Positions 1 to 6,357 of a DNA stretch of 64,000 nt are shown piece by piece. The notes under the pieces were generated by a model, which ran no database searches, was not told where the DNA came from, and saw only the letters and a program-made list of their open reading frames with translations. Position numbers and translations under genes: made by a program. This DNA is from Thiocapsa roseilacustris (lineage in GTDB: Bacteria; Pseudomonadota; Gammaproteobacteria; Chromatiales; Chromatiaceae), in the NCBI RefSeq assembly GCF_041903755.1, contig NZ_JBBWVE010000016.1:1-64000 (forward strand), read 5' to 3'. Numbering within the stretch: the first letter of the stretch is position 1; the number at the start of each line of letters is the position of its first letter.

Positions 1-3
1 GGG

Positions 4-118
4 GTGGCCGAATGGCCGTGGAATCAGTGGCCGGATCGCCGTGGAACGGGTGGCCGAATCAGCGTGGAATCAGTGGCCGAATGCCCGTGGAATGGGTGGC
101 CGAATGGGCGTGGAATAC
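4..118. repeat. Five perfect-period 23-bp tandem repeats (IS21-like end?)
   Basis: Five units beginning GTGGCCG start at bases 4, 27, 50, 73 and 96, an exact 23-bp period. Each has the form GTGGCCGAAT, three variable bases, then CGTGGAA. Arrays of this kind are typical of the multiple transposase-binding repeats at the ends of some IS21-family elements, so the window may begin just inside or outside such an element. No istA/istB gene is visible here, so this identity is an inference. Confidence 0.6.
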
Positions 119-140
119 GCAAATGGTTCCAACCCGAAGG

Positions 141-322
141 GCCGGGTTTTCTGATTGCTACCATTGGTAGCAAATCCGAGAAGCGGCCTGTTTAAGGTCG
201 ATCGGGATTGAAAAGGCGGGTTTTTCTGATTTGGCACCAATGGTGCCAAAGATCAGAAACCGACCAAACGTGACCGCAACCACGCAAGGGTTGCGCCCGT
301 TACTCACGTGAGTTACGGGCGC
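141..322. repeat. Three long palindromes in a gene-free stretch
   Basis: Three different inverted repeats lie close together. The first, centred at 164, pairs TTGCTACCA with TGGTAGCAA. The second, centred at 240, pairs TTTGGCACCA with TGGTGCCAAA and its stem continues outward to about 218-260. The third, at 293-322, pairs GCGCCCGT with ACGGGCGC around the self-complementary core ACTCACGTGAGT. None is followed by a clear T-run, so they are not obvious intrinsic terminators. They lie just beyond the 3' end of the last small minus-strand gene of the element and resemble in style the palindromes of the array at 1455-2090. Confidence 0.7.
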
Positions 323-335
323 CTTCCGCGGTCGC

Positions 336-524
336 CTATGGGTTGCCCTCCACGGCATCGACCCACGCCAGGCGGGCGGCTTCAAACGCCTTGCGGGCGG
401 CCCGGGCCTTGCGTTCGGCGGCCGTGAGCTCGGCGCGGATCATGCGGGCGGCGGCTTCCATGCGCTCGAACTCGGCTTGGGCCTGGTCGCGGGTGGCCTT
501 GAGGGTTTGGATTGAAGGCTTCAT
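336..524 (-). CDS. Small helical element protein (62 aa)
   Basis: No family is recognised. The product is 62 residues, rich in Ala, Arg and Glu, and most of it reads as one amphipathic helix, possibly a coiled coil. The start ATG overlaps the stop of the upstream gene as ATGA (bases 521-524), so translation is probably coupled. It is the last of four small minus-strand genes at the left end of the integrated element, downstream of the palindrome array. Its high-GC composition resembles its neighbours. Confidence 0.6.
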   Translation of the reverse strand: MKPSIQTLKATRDQAQAEFERMEAAARMIRAELTAAERKARAARKAFEAARLAWVDAVEGNP

Positions 525-910
525 GCTGCGCGCTCCGCCCTCGCCCGGAGGGCCTCGGCGACGATGCACGCCCGTTCGGCGGCGGCTGCGGCTTCGCGCT
601 GCGCGATGTCGTCATCCAGGGCCGCGCACAGCAGGCGGGCGGCGGCTTCCACGGGGGTTTCCCCGGTGTCGGCGGCGATGCGCTCAAGGGCTCGCGAGTG
701 CCGACCGGACAGGGCGTCGTTGAAGGCGTCGGCGATCTGGAGCAGGCGGGCCGACAGGATGTGGGCGGCGCTCGCGATTCCTGAAAGGCGGTCGCGCTCG
801 AACTCCGTATCAACGGACTCATGGTCTTCGATGTCGAGCGTTCGGGTCAGGCCTTGCAACGCCCACGCCGTTCTCCACAGCTCATCCATTCCGGTGTATG
901 CGGTGCTCAT
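521..910 (-). CDS. Hypothetical element protein (129 aa)
   Basis: No family is recognised. The product of 129 residues begins MSTAYTGMDELW and is predicted to be mostly alpha-helical, with an acidic middle (around LDIEDHESVDTEFERDR) and an Ala/Arg/Glu-rich C-terminus. Stop-start overlaps of the ATGA type link it to the genes on both sides (907-910 and 521-524), which argues that it is really translated as part of a coupled operon. It probably serves accessory or regulatory functions of the integrated element. Confidence 0.65.
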   Translation of the reverse strand: MSTAYTGMDELWRTAWALQGLTRTLDIEDHESVDTEFERDRLSGIASAAHILSARLLQIADAFNDALSGRHSRALERIAADTGETPVEAAARLLCAALDDDIAQREAAAAAERACIVAEALRARAERAA

Positions 911-1110
911 CGTTCGATCTCCAGCGGGGGTTGGCGGTCTCCAATGAAGCGAAGCGCAGCCTCGGCGCGGGCCTGGACGGCGCCGAGGTGGTGGTCGTGC
1001 GCGAGGGTTGCGACGGCGCGCAGGGTGGCGTTGTTGCCGGTGCCGATCGCTCGGCGGATGACGCGCTCAAGTCGGCGCGCGTGCGTGCTGCTATGCTGGC
1101 GGTTAGCCAT
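907..1110 (-). CDS. Small basic element protein (67 aa)
   Basis: A 67-residue product, His/Arg-rich, with a helical repeat-like stretch (ATLRAVATLAHDHHLGAVQA). No family is recognised. It overlaps the next gene by ATGA at 907-910. It belongs to the same minus-strand run as the 61-aa gene upstream, from which it is separated by about 70 bases. Confidence 0.6.
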   Translation of the reverse strand: MANRQHSSTHARRLERVIRRAIGTGNNATLRAVATLAHDHHLGAVQARAEAALRFIGDRQPPLEIER

Positions 1111-1179
1111 GATTCACCTCGGTATCAGGTGGGTTGTGGTCAGGCATCCTCGGGCGCGCCAACGCCCTTGGGTGCCGCT

Positions 1180-1365
1180 TCACTTCGGTTTCGCGCTTCT
1201 CTTTCCCTCCCTCAGCTTCTTGCAGATATCCCGGACCAGGGGCCTCGACTCCGCGGGTACCCAGTCAGTGACCGACACGAATCCTTCTGCTCGCATCCGA
1301 GCACGCCATTCGGCCATGCGGACGCGGGTCGGTTTCCCTTTCTCGGTATCGGTAACATGTGACAT
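1180..1365 (-). CDS. Small plasmid/phage-type protein with RMAEWRARMRAEGF motif
   Basis: A 61-residue basic protein. Its core (RMAEWRARMRAEGF followed by TDWVPAE) resembles a family of short plasmid and phage proteins in which an Arg-rich helix is followed by a V-x-WVP strand; some members are annotated as antitoxin- or regulator-like. The function here is not known. It is the first gene of the small-gene run at the left end of the element and starts about 120 bases from the palindrome-repeat array, which lies directly upstream. The array could therefore include its control region. Confidence 0.6.
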   Translation of the reverse strand: MSHVTDTEKGKPTRVRMAEWRARMRAEGFVSVTDWVPAESRPLVRDICKKLREGKRSAKPK

Positions 1366-1454
1366 ATGCTTAGTGTAACAGCGTGCGGGCGGAATTCTAT
1401 ACCGTTCGTCGGGTTTCTCGGTCGGCGCTGGATCCTCAAGGGGTCGCGCAAGTG

Positions 1455-2090
1455 ATCGCCGATACTGGCGATTTTGGCGGGTGCGGTCGGAAGGCGATAC
1501 CCGATCCAGGATGGGTTCGGACCTTTACTACACGTGTGGTAAACCTCAGCAGCTTTGTCGGAAGGCGATACCCGATCCAGGATGGGTTCGGACGATAAGG
1601 TCACGTGTGTGTAACCTTATGGGCGGAGTCGGAAGGCGATACCCGATCCAGGATGGGTTCGGACCCTAGATTCTGCTTGCGAAGAACAAATGGAAAATGC
1701 CGGAAGGCGATACCCGATCCAGGATGGGTTCGGACCTTGATCGATTTTTAAAGTCTTTAATTTTCGATCAGGCCGGAAGGCGATACCCGATCCAGGATGC
1801 GTTCGGACGCAATTCGGGATTCGGATCCCGAATTTAAAACGCGCCGGAAGGCGTGACACGATCCAGATTGCGTTCGGACGTTGCGGAAAAGCCACGTTGT
1901 GCCGGTTCCGGCACAACGTCGGAAGGCGTGACCCGATCCAGGTAGCGTTCGGACCCTGGGGTTAAGTCGCGTCTCAAACGCGACTTTGGCCGGACGTCGT
2001 GACAGTCACGGCGCTTACTTTTGAAACCTCGCGACGTCGCGAGGTTGTGACCGTCACTTACCCGGGGCGTCTCCTTACAGAGTAGGAGAC
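1455..2090. repeat. Direct-repeat array with a different palindrome in nearly every spacer
   Basis: A 36-bp repeat (core TCGGAAGGCGATACCCGATC, ending GTTCGGAC) occurs seven times, starting at 1487, 1558, 1629, 1700, 1773, 1844 and 1919. The period is 71, 71, 71, 73, 71 and 75 bp. The last three copies are increasingly divergent. The roughly 35-bp intervals differ in sequence, but most contain their own inverted repeat: ATCGCC/GGCGAT (1455-1472), TTTACTACACGTGTGGTAAA (1524-1543), ATAAGGT/ACCTTAT, TGATCGA/TCGATCA, AATTCGGGAT/ATCCCGAATT, CGTTGTGCCGG/CCGGCACAACG, AAGTCGCGT/ACGCGACTT, and then AACCTCGCGACGTCGCGAGG beyond the last repeat. The 1665-1699 interval has only a weak one. No cas gene is present in the window. 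Possible roles are a replication origin with iterons, a regulatory array or a recombination site array. Confidence 0.85.
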
Positions 2091-2285
2091 CCCAACCGGG
2101 GCAGGGTGTTGACCGGCCGCGGTCACGTCGTCGTTCTGAATCTCGCTTTTTGCTTCGGTCTCGACAGGCGATTCAGCGGGTTCAGGTGCCGTTTCCGGGG
2201 TGTATTCGGGTTCAGGTACTTCTTCAGTCGCGGTTTGCGAGCGCTCGCATACCGGCGCAAAGTATTCATCCGGGCAGGGCGTTGT
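2091..2285. other. Gene-poor stretch between array and operon end
   Basis: No convincing gene is seen. The open frames here are Pro/Arg-rich products of biased base composition. The stretch includes repeated TTCGGGTTC/GGTTCAGG-like motifs at about 2170-2225 and lies downstream of the last gene of the phage-like minus-strand operon. Confidence 0.4.
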
Positions 2286-2489
2286 TCAGCGGGGCGGTGG
2301 TACCAGGCGGATCCGGGCGCGTCGCGCGGCGGCGGCGGCTTCCCGGTCGAGCCGTGCGCGCTCTGCTCGGAACCAGGACCGGAAGATCTCGACGGCGGTG
2401 TCTTCGTCGGTCGCACGCAGGTCGAACCCGCCCGAGTCGTTGGCGGCGATCAGGGGGCCGTCGATCTGCAGTTGTACGCTGTTCGTCAC
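2286..2489 (-). CDS. Small phage-type protein (67 aa), GTG start
   Basis: The product is 67 residues, with a plausible strand-rich N-terminus (SVQLQIDGPLIAAND), a helix and a strongly basic tail. The GTG start at 2489-2487 is chosen because it overlaps the TGA stop of the preceding gene (GTGA), the same coupling seen elsewhere in this operon. The reading frame stays open upstream, but sequence there looks non-coding. No family is recognised. It is the last gene of the phage-like run before the repeat array. Confidence 0.55.
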   Translation of the reverse strand: MTNSVQLQIDGPLIAANDSGGFDLRATDEDTAVEIFRSWFRAERARLDREAAAAARRARIRLVPPPR

Positions 2490-2764
2490 TGTGACGGCGG
2501 ATCGGCGGCGGTGGTGATGACGAGAGATGTCTCGTTTCTGGATCGCGCAGGCACCTTGCCCCACGCGTGCCCCGTGCCATGCAGGCGGTTGACGCCGTTG
2601 GCGAAGCCGGGCGGGACCAGCGCGCCTTGCGCGTCGGGCGCCGGTCGGTCGGACCCGAACAGGACCTCGAATCCGTCGAAATCCCGTGACGTGACGCAAA
2701 AGGCCACGTCGGCGGCGTCGGCGAGCTTCGTCCAGGTGGTGCGGTTGATCTCGATGTGTGCCAC
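2486..2764 (-). CDS. Conserved-looking phage protein (92 aa)
   Basis: A 92-residue acidic protein beginning MAHIEINRTTWTKLADAADV. The even mix of residues, in contrast to the Arg/Pro-rich frames around it, supports real coding. No catalytic motif is seen and no family is recognised. It sits between the 71-aa and 67-aa genes, overlapping the latter by GTGA. An 86-base gap separates it from the 71-aa gene. Confidence 0.6.
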   Translation of the reverse strand: MAHIEINRTTWTKLADAADVAFCVTSRDFDGFEVLFGSDRPAPDAQGALVPPGFANGVNRLHGTGHAWGKVPARSRNETSLVITTAADPPSQ

Positions 2765-2850
2765 GTCGGGGTTCCGTTGAAAGGGGTTGCCGGCTCACCA
2801 TGGACGCGCCGGCGGCGACTCCTTCCCCCATGGCGGGGTCCATCGCAAAA

Positions 2851-3066
2851 TCAAACCTCGAGATTGACCTCGGAGGGTGCGCGCCCGAGCTCGCGGGTGT
2901 CGCGCAGCACCAGCAACAAGTCTACGGCGTTCATCTCATGCAGCCGGGCGGTGGCGCGGCGGGCGGCGGCGATCTGCTCGGGGGTCGGCTCGGCGGTCGT
3001 GCGCACGGCAAGCCAGGCGTCGACGTCCTCGAGGACCTTCATCACGCGCGGATGGTCGGCGCTCAT
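2851..3066 (-). CDS. Small hypothetical phage protein (71 aa)
   Basis: The product starts MSADHPRVMKVLEDVDAW and is 71 residues, apparently all alpha-helical. The start codon overlaps the stop of the upstream 209-aa gene (ATGA at 3063-3066). An upstream extension in the same frame is only composition-driven and is not included. The function is unknown. Confidence 0.6.
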   Translation of the reverse strand: MSADHPRVMKVLEDVDAWLAVRTTAEPTPEQIAAARRATARLHEMNAVDLLLVLRDTRELGRAPSEVNLEV

Positions 3067-3692
3067 ACGCCTTTCCCGGTGAAGGTGATCCGTGGCCCGG
3101 ACGGCTCGCGGACGCCTTCCGGGTCGGCGAGCACAAGTCCGGCCTCGCGGGCGGCGTCGCGGATCGCCTGCAGCTCGCCTTCGGCCTTCTCGATCTGGCG
3201 ATCCAGCTCCTCGAGGCGCTTCTCGCGGGCGGCGGCCGGGAGTCCCTCGTTCGGAATTCGCAGCGCGGCGACCCGCTCGGCGAGCTTGGCCTTGATGGTC
3301 TCGGGGCCGACGAAAAAGCACAGCGCGGCGTCGGATACGCTGCGCCGGGTCTCCAGCTTGCGCGGCGCGTCCCATGTCTTGTAGTGGCGCAGCAGGTGGA
3401 AGAGTCCGGTTTCTTCGCTGCGCTCAAGATCCAGGTGGCGCGCGACGTAGCTCGGGCCGATGCCTGCAAAGTGGTCGAGCTGGCGATCCAGGGCCTCGCG
3501 ATAGTGCGCGGCGGCGCCGTCGATGCGCAGATTCAGCGCGTCGATGATGTCGACGCGGTTGGTCGGGGCGGCGGCGACGTCTTCGCGTTCCTGCTTGAGA
3601 CGCTCGACCGAGGCGCGTAGCGCGCTGAAGTCTCCGGTGGCCTTGCCAAGGGCCGCACGCAGACCGCTGATGACGCTTTCGAGGTTAGCCAT
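3063..3692 (-). CDS. Hypothetical coiled-coil phage protein (209 aa)
   Basis: A 209-residue, largely helical protein. Two stretches look like coiled coil: about residues 15-45 (ALRASVERLKQERED) and about 145-175 (KRLEELDRQIEKAEGELQAI). The start ATG at 3692 lies just inside the end of the S49 protease gene, giving an 8-base overlap. In phages a protease gene is often followed by scaffold or capsid genes, but no major-capsid similarity is seen here, so no such role is assigned. Confidence 0.65.
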   Translation of the reverse strand: MANLESVISGLRAALGKATGDFSALRASVERLKQEREDVAAAPTNRVDIIDALNLRIDGAAAHYREALDRQLDHFAGIGPSYVARHLDLERSEETGLFHLLRHYKTWDAPRKLETRRSVSDAALCFFVGPETIKAKLAERVAALRIPNEGLPAAAREKRLEELDRQIEKAEGELQAIRDAAREAGLVLADPEGVREPSGPRITFTGKGV

Positions 3693-4776
3693 GGGTGGCG
3701 ACCTCCGCACGCTGGCGGGCGGCGTAAGCGCCATAGCGGCGGGCGAGCTCGGGGTTTTCGCGGGCGAGGCGCAGTGGAGCGGTCGCCCTCGGCTCCCCGT
3801 GCATCACAAGCGTGTCGATCGTGGCGCGGTATGCGTCGGCGACGCTGTTGTCGAGCGGCGGCGGGGCGTGATCGGCGGCGGCTTGTGCGGCGAGTTCCGC
3901 ATGTTCGCGAGCGGCGCGCAGGACGGCCTCGGGGCGGCTCATGCCTTCGGACTGGTATCGGGCGCGGACGGCTTCGAGCCGGGTGGCGGCGCTGTCGGTT
4001 GGCTTCATGGTGGATCCTCGGGGACTGGTCAGGGTTGATGCGAAGGTGCCTGCTCGATCGGCCATGCCGGCCTTGACGATGGCGGAGCCGACCAGGAGTC
4101 CGCCACGGCCGTAGTTGGTCGCGACGGTGGCGGGTGTCGTCGCACGGTAGCGGGCCACGTCGGCGAGGAAGACCGCGGCGAGGGCGTCGACCGTGCGCTG
4201 TATCTCGGCGCGGCCGTGCTCGGTCTCGGGCGTCGCCTGCTTGAGCGGACTTTGCGAAGAGATGACCTTGGTCGGGGCGTTGCGGTCGGGGCGGTAGGTC
4301 GCGACCACGCCGATGGAGCCGACCAGGGCGGAGCGACCACAGACGATCTCGTCAGCGGCCGATGCGAGCCAGTAGGCGGCGCTCGCGGCCATTCCCTCGA
4401 CATAGGCCACGACGGGCTTGCGGCTTTGGCGGATCAGGGCAGCGAGCTCCGCGGTACCGCAGACCACACCTCCGGGACTGTCGATGTCCAGGACGATCCG
4501 TCCCACGCCTGGAGCGTCGTTCGCGGCGGTGATCTCGAGGGCGAGGGCCTCGACGGTGGGCCAGCCGAGGAGTCGGCTCAGGAAGCTGTTGCGGCGCAGG
4601 ATGGGGCCGTACAGCGGAATGATGCGCACGCCAGGCGCTGGCTGGCGATCCAGGGCGGCGCGGCGCTGCAACTGGTCGGTAGCGCGCGGGTCGGTGGCGA
4701 GGCGCTCCAGTGCGTCGGTGATCGGGCGTAGGGCGTCGGGCTCGATTGCCCAGGGGTCGGTAAGTGCGTCGAGCAT
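3685..4776 (-). CDS. S49-family (SppA/ClpP-like) phage protease
   Basis: A protein of about 363 residues related to signal-peptide-peptidase-like S49 peptidases, used by many phages to mature the head or degrade scaffold. Visible marks are the strand IPLYGPI, the IVLDIDSPGG motif, the helix GMAASAAYWLAS that carries the nucleophile serine, and SALVGSIGVV of the lysine/oxyanion region. The C-terminal third (about residues 255-363) is a helical extension after an internal Met (MKPTDSAATR). In some phages this extension is a separately started scaffold protein. The start at 4776 is preferred over one 36 bases upstream, but neither has a clear ribosome-binding site. Flanking genes are compactly arranged. 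Confidence 0.8.
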   Translation of the reverse strand: MLDALTDPWAIEPDALRPITDALERLATDPRATDQLQRRAALDRQPAPGVRIIPLYGPILRRNSFLSRLLGWPTVEALALEITAANDAPGVGRIVLDIDSPGGVVCGTAELAALIRQSRKPVVAYVEGMAASAAYWLASAADEIVCGRSALVGSIGVVATYRPDRNAPTKVISSQSPLKQATPETEHGRAEIQRTVDALAAVFLADVARYRATTPATVATNYGRGGLLVGSAIVKAGMADRAGTFASTLTSPRGSTMKPTDSAATRLEAVRARYQSEGMSRPEAVLRAAREHAELAAQAAADHAPPPLDNSVADAYRATIDTLVMHGEPRATAPLRLARENPELARRYGAYAARQRAEVATHG

Positions 4777-4839
4777 TCTGCACGGCCGGTGGTGTGGCGG
4801 TGATCGCATCATCGGCCGGGCAGGGCAACATCAACAGCG

Positions 4840-5280
4840 TCAGCTCGCGTTGTTGACGATGCGCGACAACTGCATCGGCGTCCCGGGCAGCGTGCCGAAT
4901 TGTCGGGCGGCGAAGAGCTCAGCGCGCAGCAGCGAGGCGCCGGGCGGCGGCTCCGGTAGGTCACGCCAGCGGGGCCAGATGACCGACTCGAAGCGGGCGA
5001 TCTCATCGGCCAGGGCGAGGCATCCGCGCCACGGCGAGGCGGCGCCGATGATGCCATGGGCAGCGACCAGGTGCCGGTCGCGTAGCGCGCGGCGGTGCAG
5101 CGTTCGGGCGGTCTCGCGGCCGGGGGCGCCGGTAAGCCCAAGGGCCTCGTCCAGCGTCGCGGCGTCGGCGGAAAGCCAGCGCTCGATCGCGTCGACCATG
5201 CGGCGCTCTGGCGATCCGGATTCAAAATTGAAGGCGGACAAGCGGCGCGCGACGGCGATCAGGGACTCCGCGGGACTCAT
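4840..5280 (-). CDS. Hypothetical phage protein (146 aa)
   Basis: A 146-residue helical protein beginning MSPAESLIAVARRL. No family is recognised. The start is set where ATG overlaps the stop of the preceding gene (ATGA at 5277-5280). Its position between a Nu1-like packaging protein and the S49 protease would suit a small structural or packaging accessory, but this is only positional. Confidence 0.6.
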   Translation of the reverse strand: MSPAESLIAVARRLSAFNFESGSPERRMVDAIERWLSADAATLDEALGLTGAPGRETARTLHRRALRDRHLVAAHGIIGAASPWRGCLALADEIARFESVIWPRWRDLPEPPPGASLLRAELFAARQFGTLPGTPMQLSRIVNNAS

Positions 5281-5579
5281 ACCCAATCCCATCCTTCGGG
5301 CAGCGCCGTGCCGGTGTCGCGCATGCGCCCGAGTCGCGTCTTGATGCTGCGGATCGCGATGCGTGCGCGTTCCTCGTCGTACCAGCGCAGGACGGCAGCC
5401 GGCTCGAACCGGTGGGACTGCCCCGGTCGACCCGAGATGGCCGGAACAAGCGGAAACTCGGCTGGCTGTCGCACAATCCAGGACCGGACGCTCGCGGTTG
5501 ACCAGTGGACCCCTCGCTCGCTGAGAAGAAGCTCGGGTATGCAGGTAGTCTTGATGTAACCCATTGAATCAATAACCAT
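5277..5579 (-). CDS. Terminase-small-subunit/Nu1-like DNA-binding protein
   Basis: A product of about 100 residues. Its central part (GVHWSTASVRSWI, then FEPAAVLRWYDEER) looks like the winged helix-turn-helix of Nu1-type small terminase subunits or related HTH proteins that recognise a packaging or operator site. The start at 5579 is supported by a CGGAG sequence about 5 bases upstream. No large terminase gene is found in the window, so if this is a packaging protein it would have to work with a helper phage terminase. A plain regulatory HTH protein is the alternative. Confidence 0.5.
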   Translation of the reverse strand: MVIDSMGYIKTTCIPELLLSERGVHWSTASVRSWIVRQPAEFPLVPAISGRPGQSHRFEPAAVLRWYDEERARIAIRSIKTRLGRMRDTGTALPEGWDWV

Positions 5580-5620
5580 AAAAGCTCCGTATAAGTACCT
5601 AGCCAAAGTCCGGGGCTTTG

Positions 5621-5643
5621 CCGCCCGCACCCTACGCGGGCGG
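5621..5643. other. GC-rich intergenic hairpin
   Basis: CCGCCCGC (5621-5628) pairs perfectly with GCGGGCGG (5636-5643). A second smaller dyad, CAAAG/CTTTG, lies beside it at 5604-5620. There is no T-run on either side, so it is not a standard terminator. It separates two minus-strand genes of the element and could be a processing, attenuation or operator site. Confidence 0.5.
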
Positions 5644-5656
5644 TGGAAGGACCCAC

Positions 5657-6001
5657 TTACGATCCGATAATGACGCGGCCGACCGCTCTCATGTCTTCGA
5701 TCGCTGCTCCGCAGGCGTACCGGACCCATACGGAGCCCGACGCGTCGACCGTGATCTCAGACACGGCGGCGTCGAGTTCCTCGAAGGTGAGGGCCGACCA
5801 AAGCTCCGATACTTCCCAATGCCGACCGTTGGAAACCGGCGGCGCGGGCTCGGGGCGGTTTACCGCCTGATACTTTTTGCACGTGGTCGAGCGCGTCGTG
5901 ATGAAGACCTTCCGAGCGACCCGACACAGACGCTCACCCTGGACGAAGAAGCGACACTCGGGGCAGTGCACGGGCGGCCGTGCGATGTCTTTACGGCTCA
6001 T
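5657..6001 (-). CDS. Small Cys-rich (zinc-ribbon-like) element protein (114 aa)
   Basis: The product is 114 residues starting MSRKDIARPPVHCPECRFF. Four cysteines (CPEC, then single Cys near residues 24 and 38) in the first 40 residues suggest a small metal-binding fold. The C-terminal half contains a strand-rich acidic segment (SEITVDASGSVWVRYACG). The start overlaps the stop of the 119-aa gene (ATGA at 5998-6001). The function is not recognised; the position after the primase-helicase suggests a replication accessory. Confidence 0.65.
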   Translation of the reverse strand: MSRKDIARPPVHCPECRFFVQGERLCRVARKVFITTRSTTCKKYQAVNRPEPAPPVSNGRHWEVSELWSALTFEELDAAVSEITVDASGSVWVRYACGAAIEDMRAVGRVIIGS

Positions 6002-6357
6002 GGATTCCACCTTGCCACGCCAGCAGCGACGGCGGCGGCGTGCATCTGGGGTATGAAGCGCGGGTTGCGCGCTAGGTTGTCGAGATACTCGGCACGCAGC
6101 TCGGGGTCCGTCTCGCCGATGGCGTCGAGATAGGCGTCGGCGAGGGTCCGATCGGCTGGATCCAGGATGGGCGGCGGGGCGACCTGGGGGTTCTGCTCGT
6201 TGCCCAGTATCTGGACGATCTGGGCCTTGTAGATCCGCACCAGCTCGCGATGCGTTGTCGTGACGCGCGAAGCAGGGCGAACAATCAAGTCGTCCCCGTC
6301 CGCTTGGAGCTCCAATCCAGCAGCGCGGAGCCGTTGAATGGCAGCGGCGGCGCTCAT
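5998..6357 (-). CDS. TubC-N-like small protein next to primase (119 aa)
   Basis: A 119-residue protein. The N-terminal 50 residues (AIQRLRAAGLELQADGDDLI, then a helix IYKAQIVQIL) resemble the small TubC N-terminal-like domain often encoded beside mobile-element primases. The rest is helical. The start overlaps the stop of the primase-helicase gene as TGATG (6355-6359). It most likely assists the replication protein, but no direct function can be read. Confidence 0.65.
   Translation of the reverse strand: MSAAAAIQRLRAAGLELQADGDDLIVRPASRVTTTHRELVRIYKAQIVQILGNEQNPQVAPPPILDPADRTLADAYLDAIGETDPELRAEYLDNLARNPRFIPQMHAAAVAAGVARWNP

Noticed and set aside
1487..1954. Genuine CRISPR array (36-bp repeats, about 35-bp spacers)
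   Set aside because: Most spacers are palindromes, repeats contain substitutions in three of seven copies, and no cas gene is visible anywhere in the window.
2106..2780. Long plus-strand open frame of 224 codons opposite the small phage genes
   Set aside because: It is antisense to coupled genes with natural composition. It is Arg/Gly/Ser-rich and typical of high-GC shadow frames.
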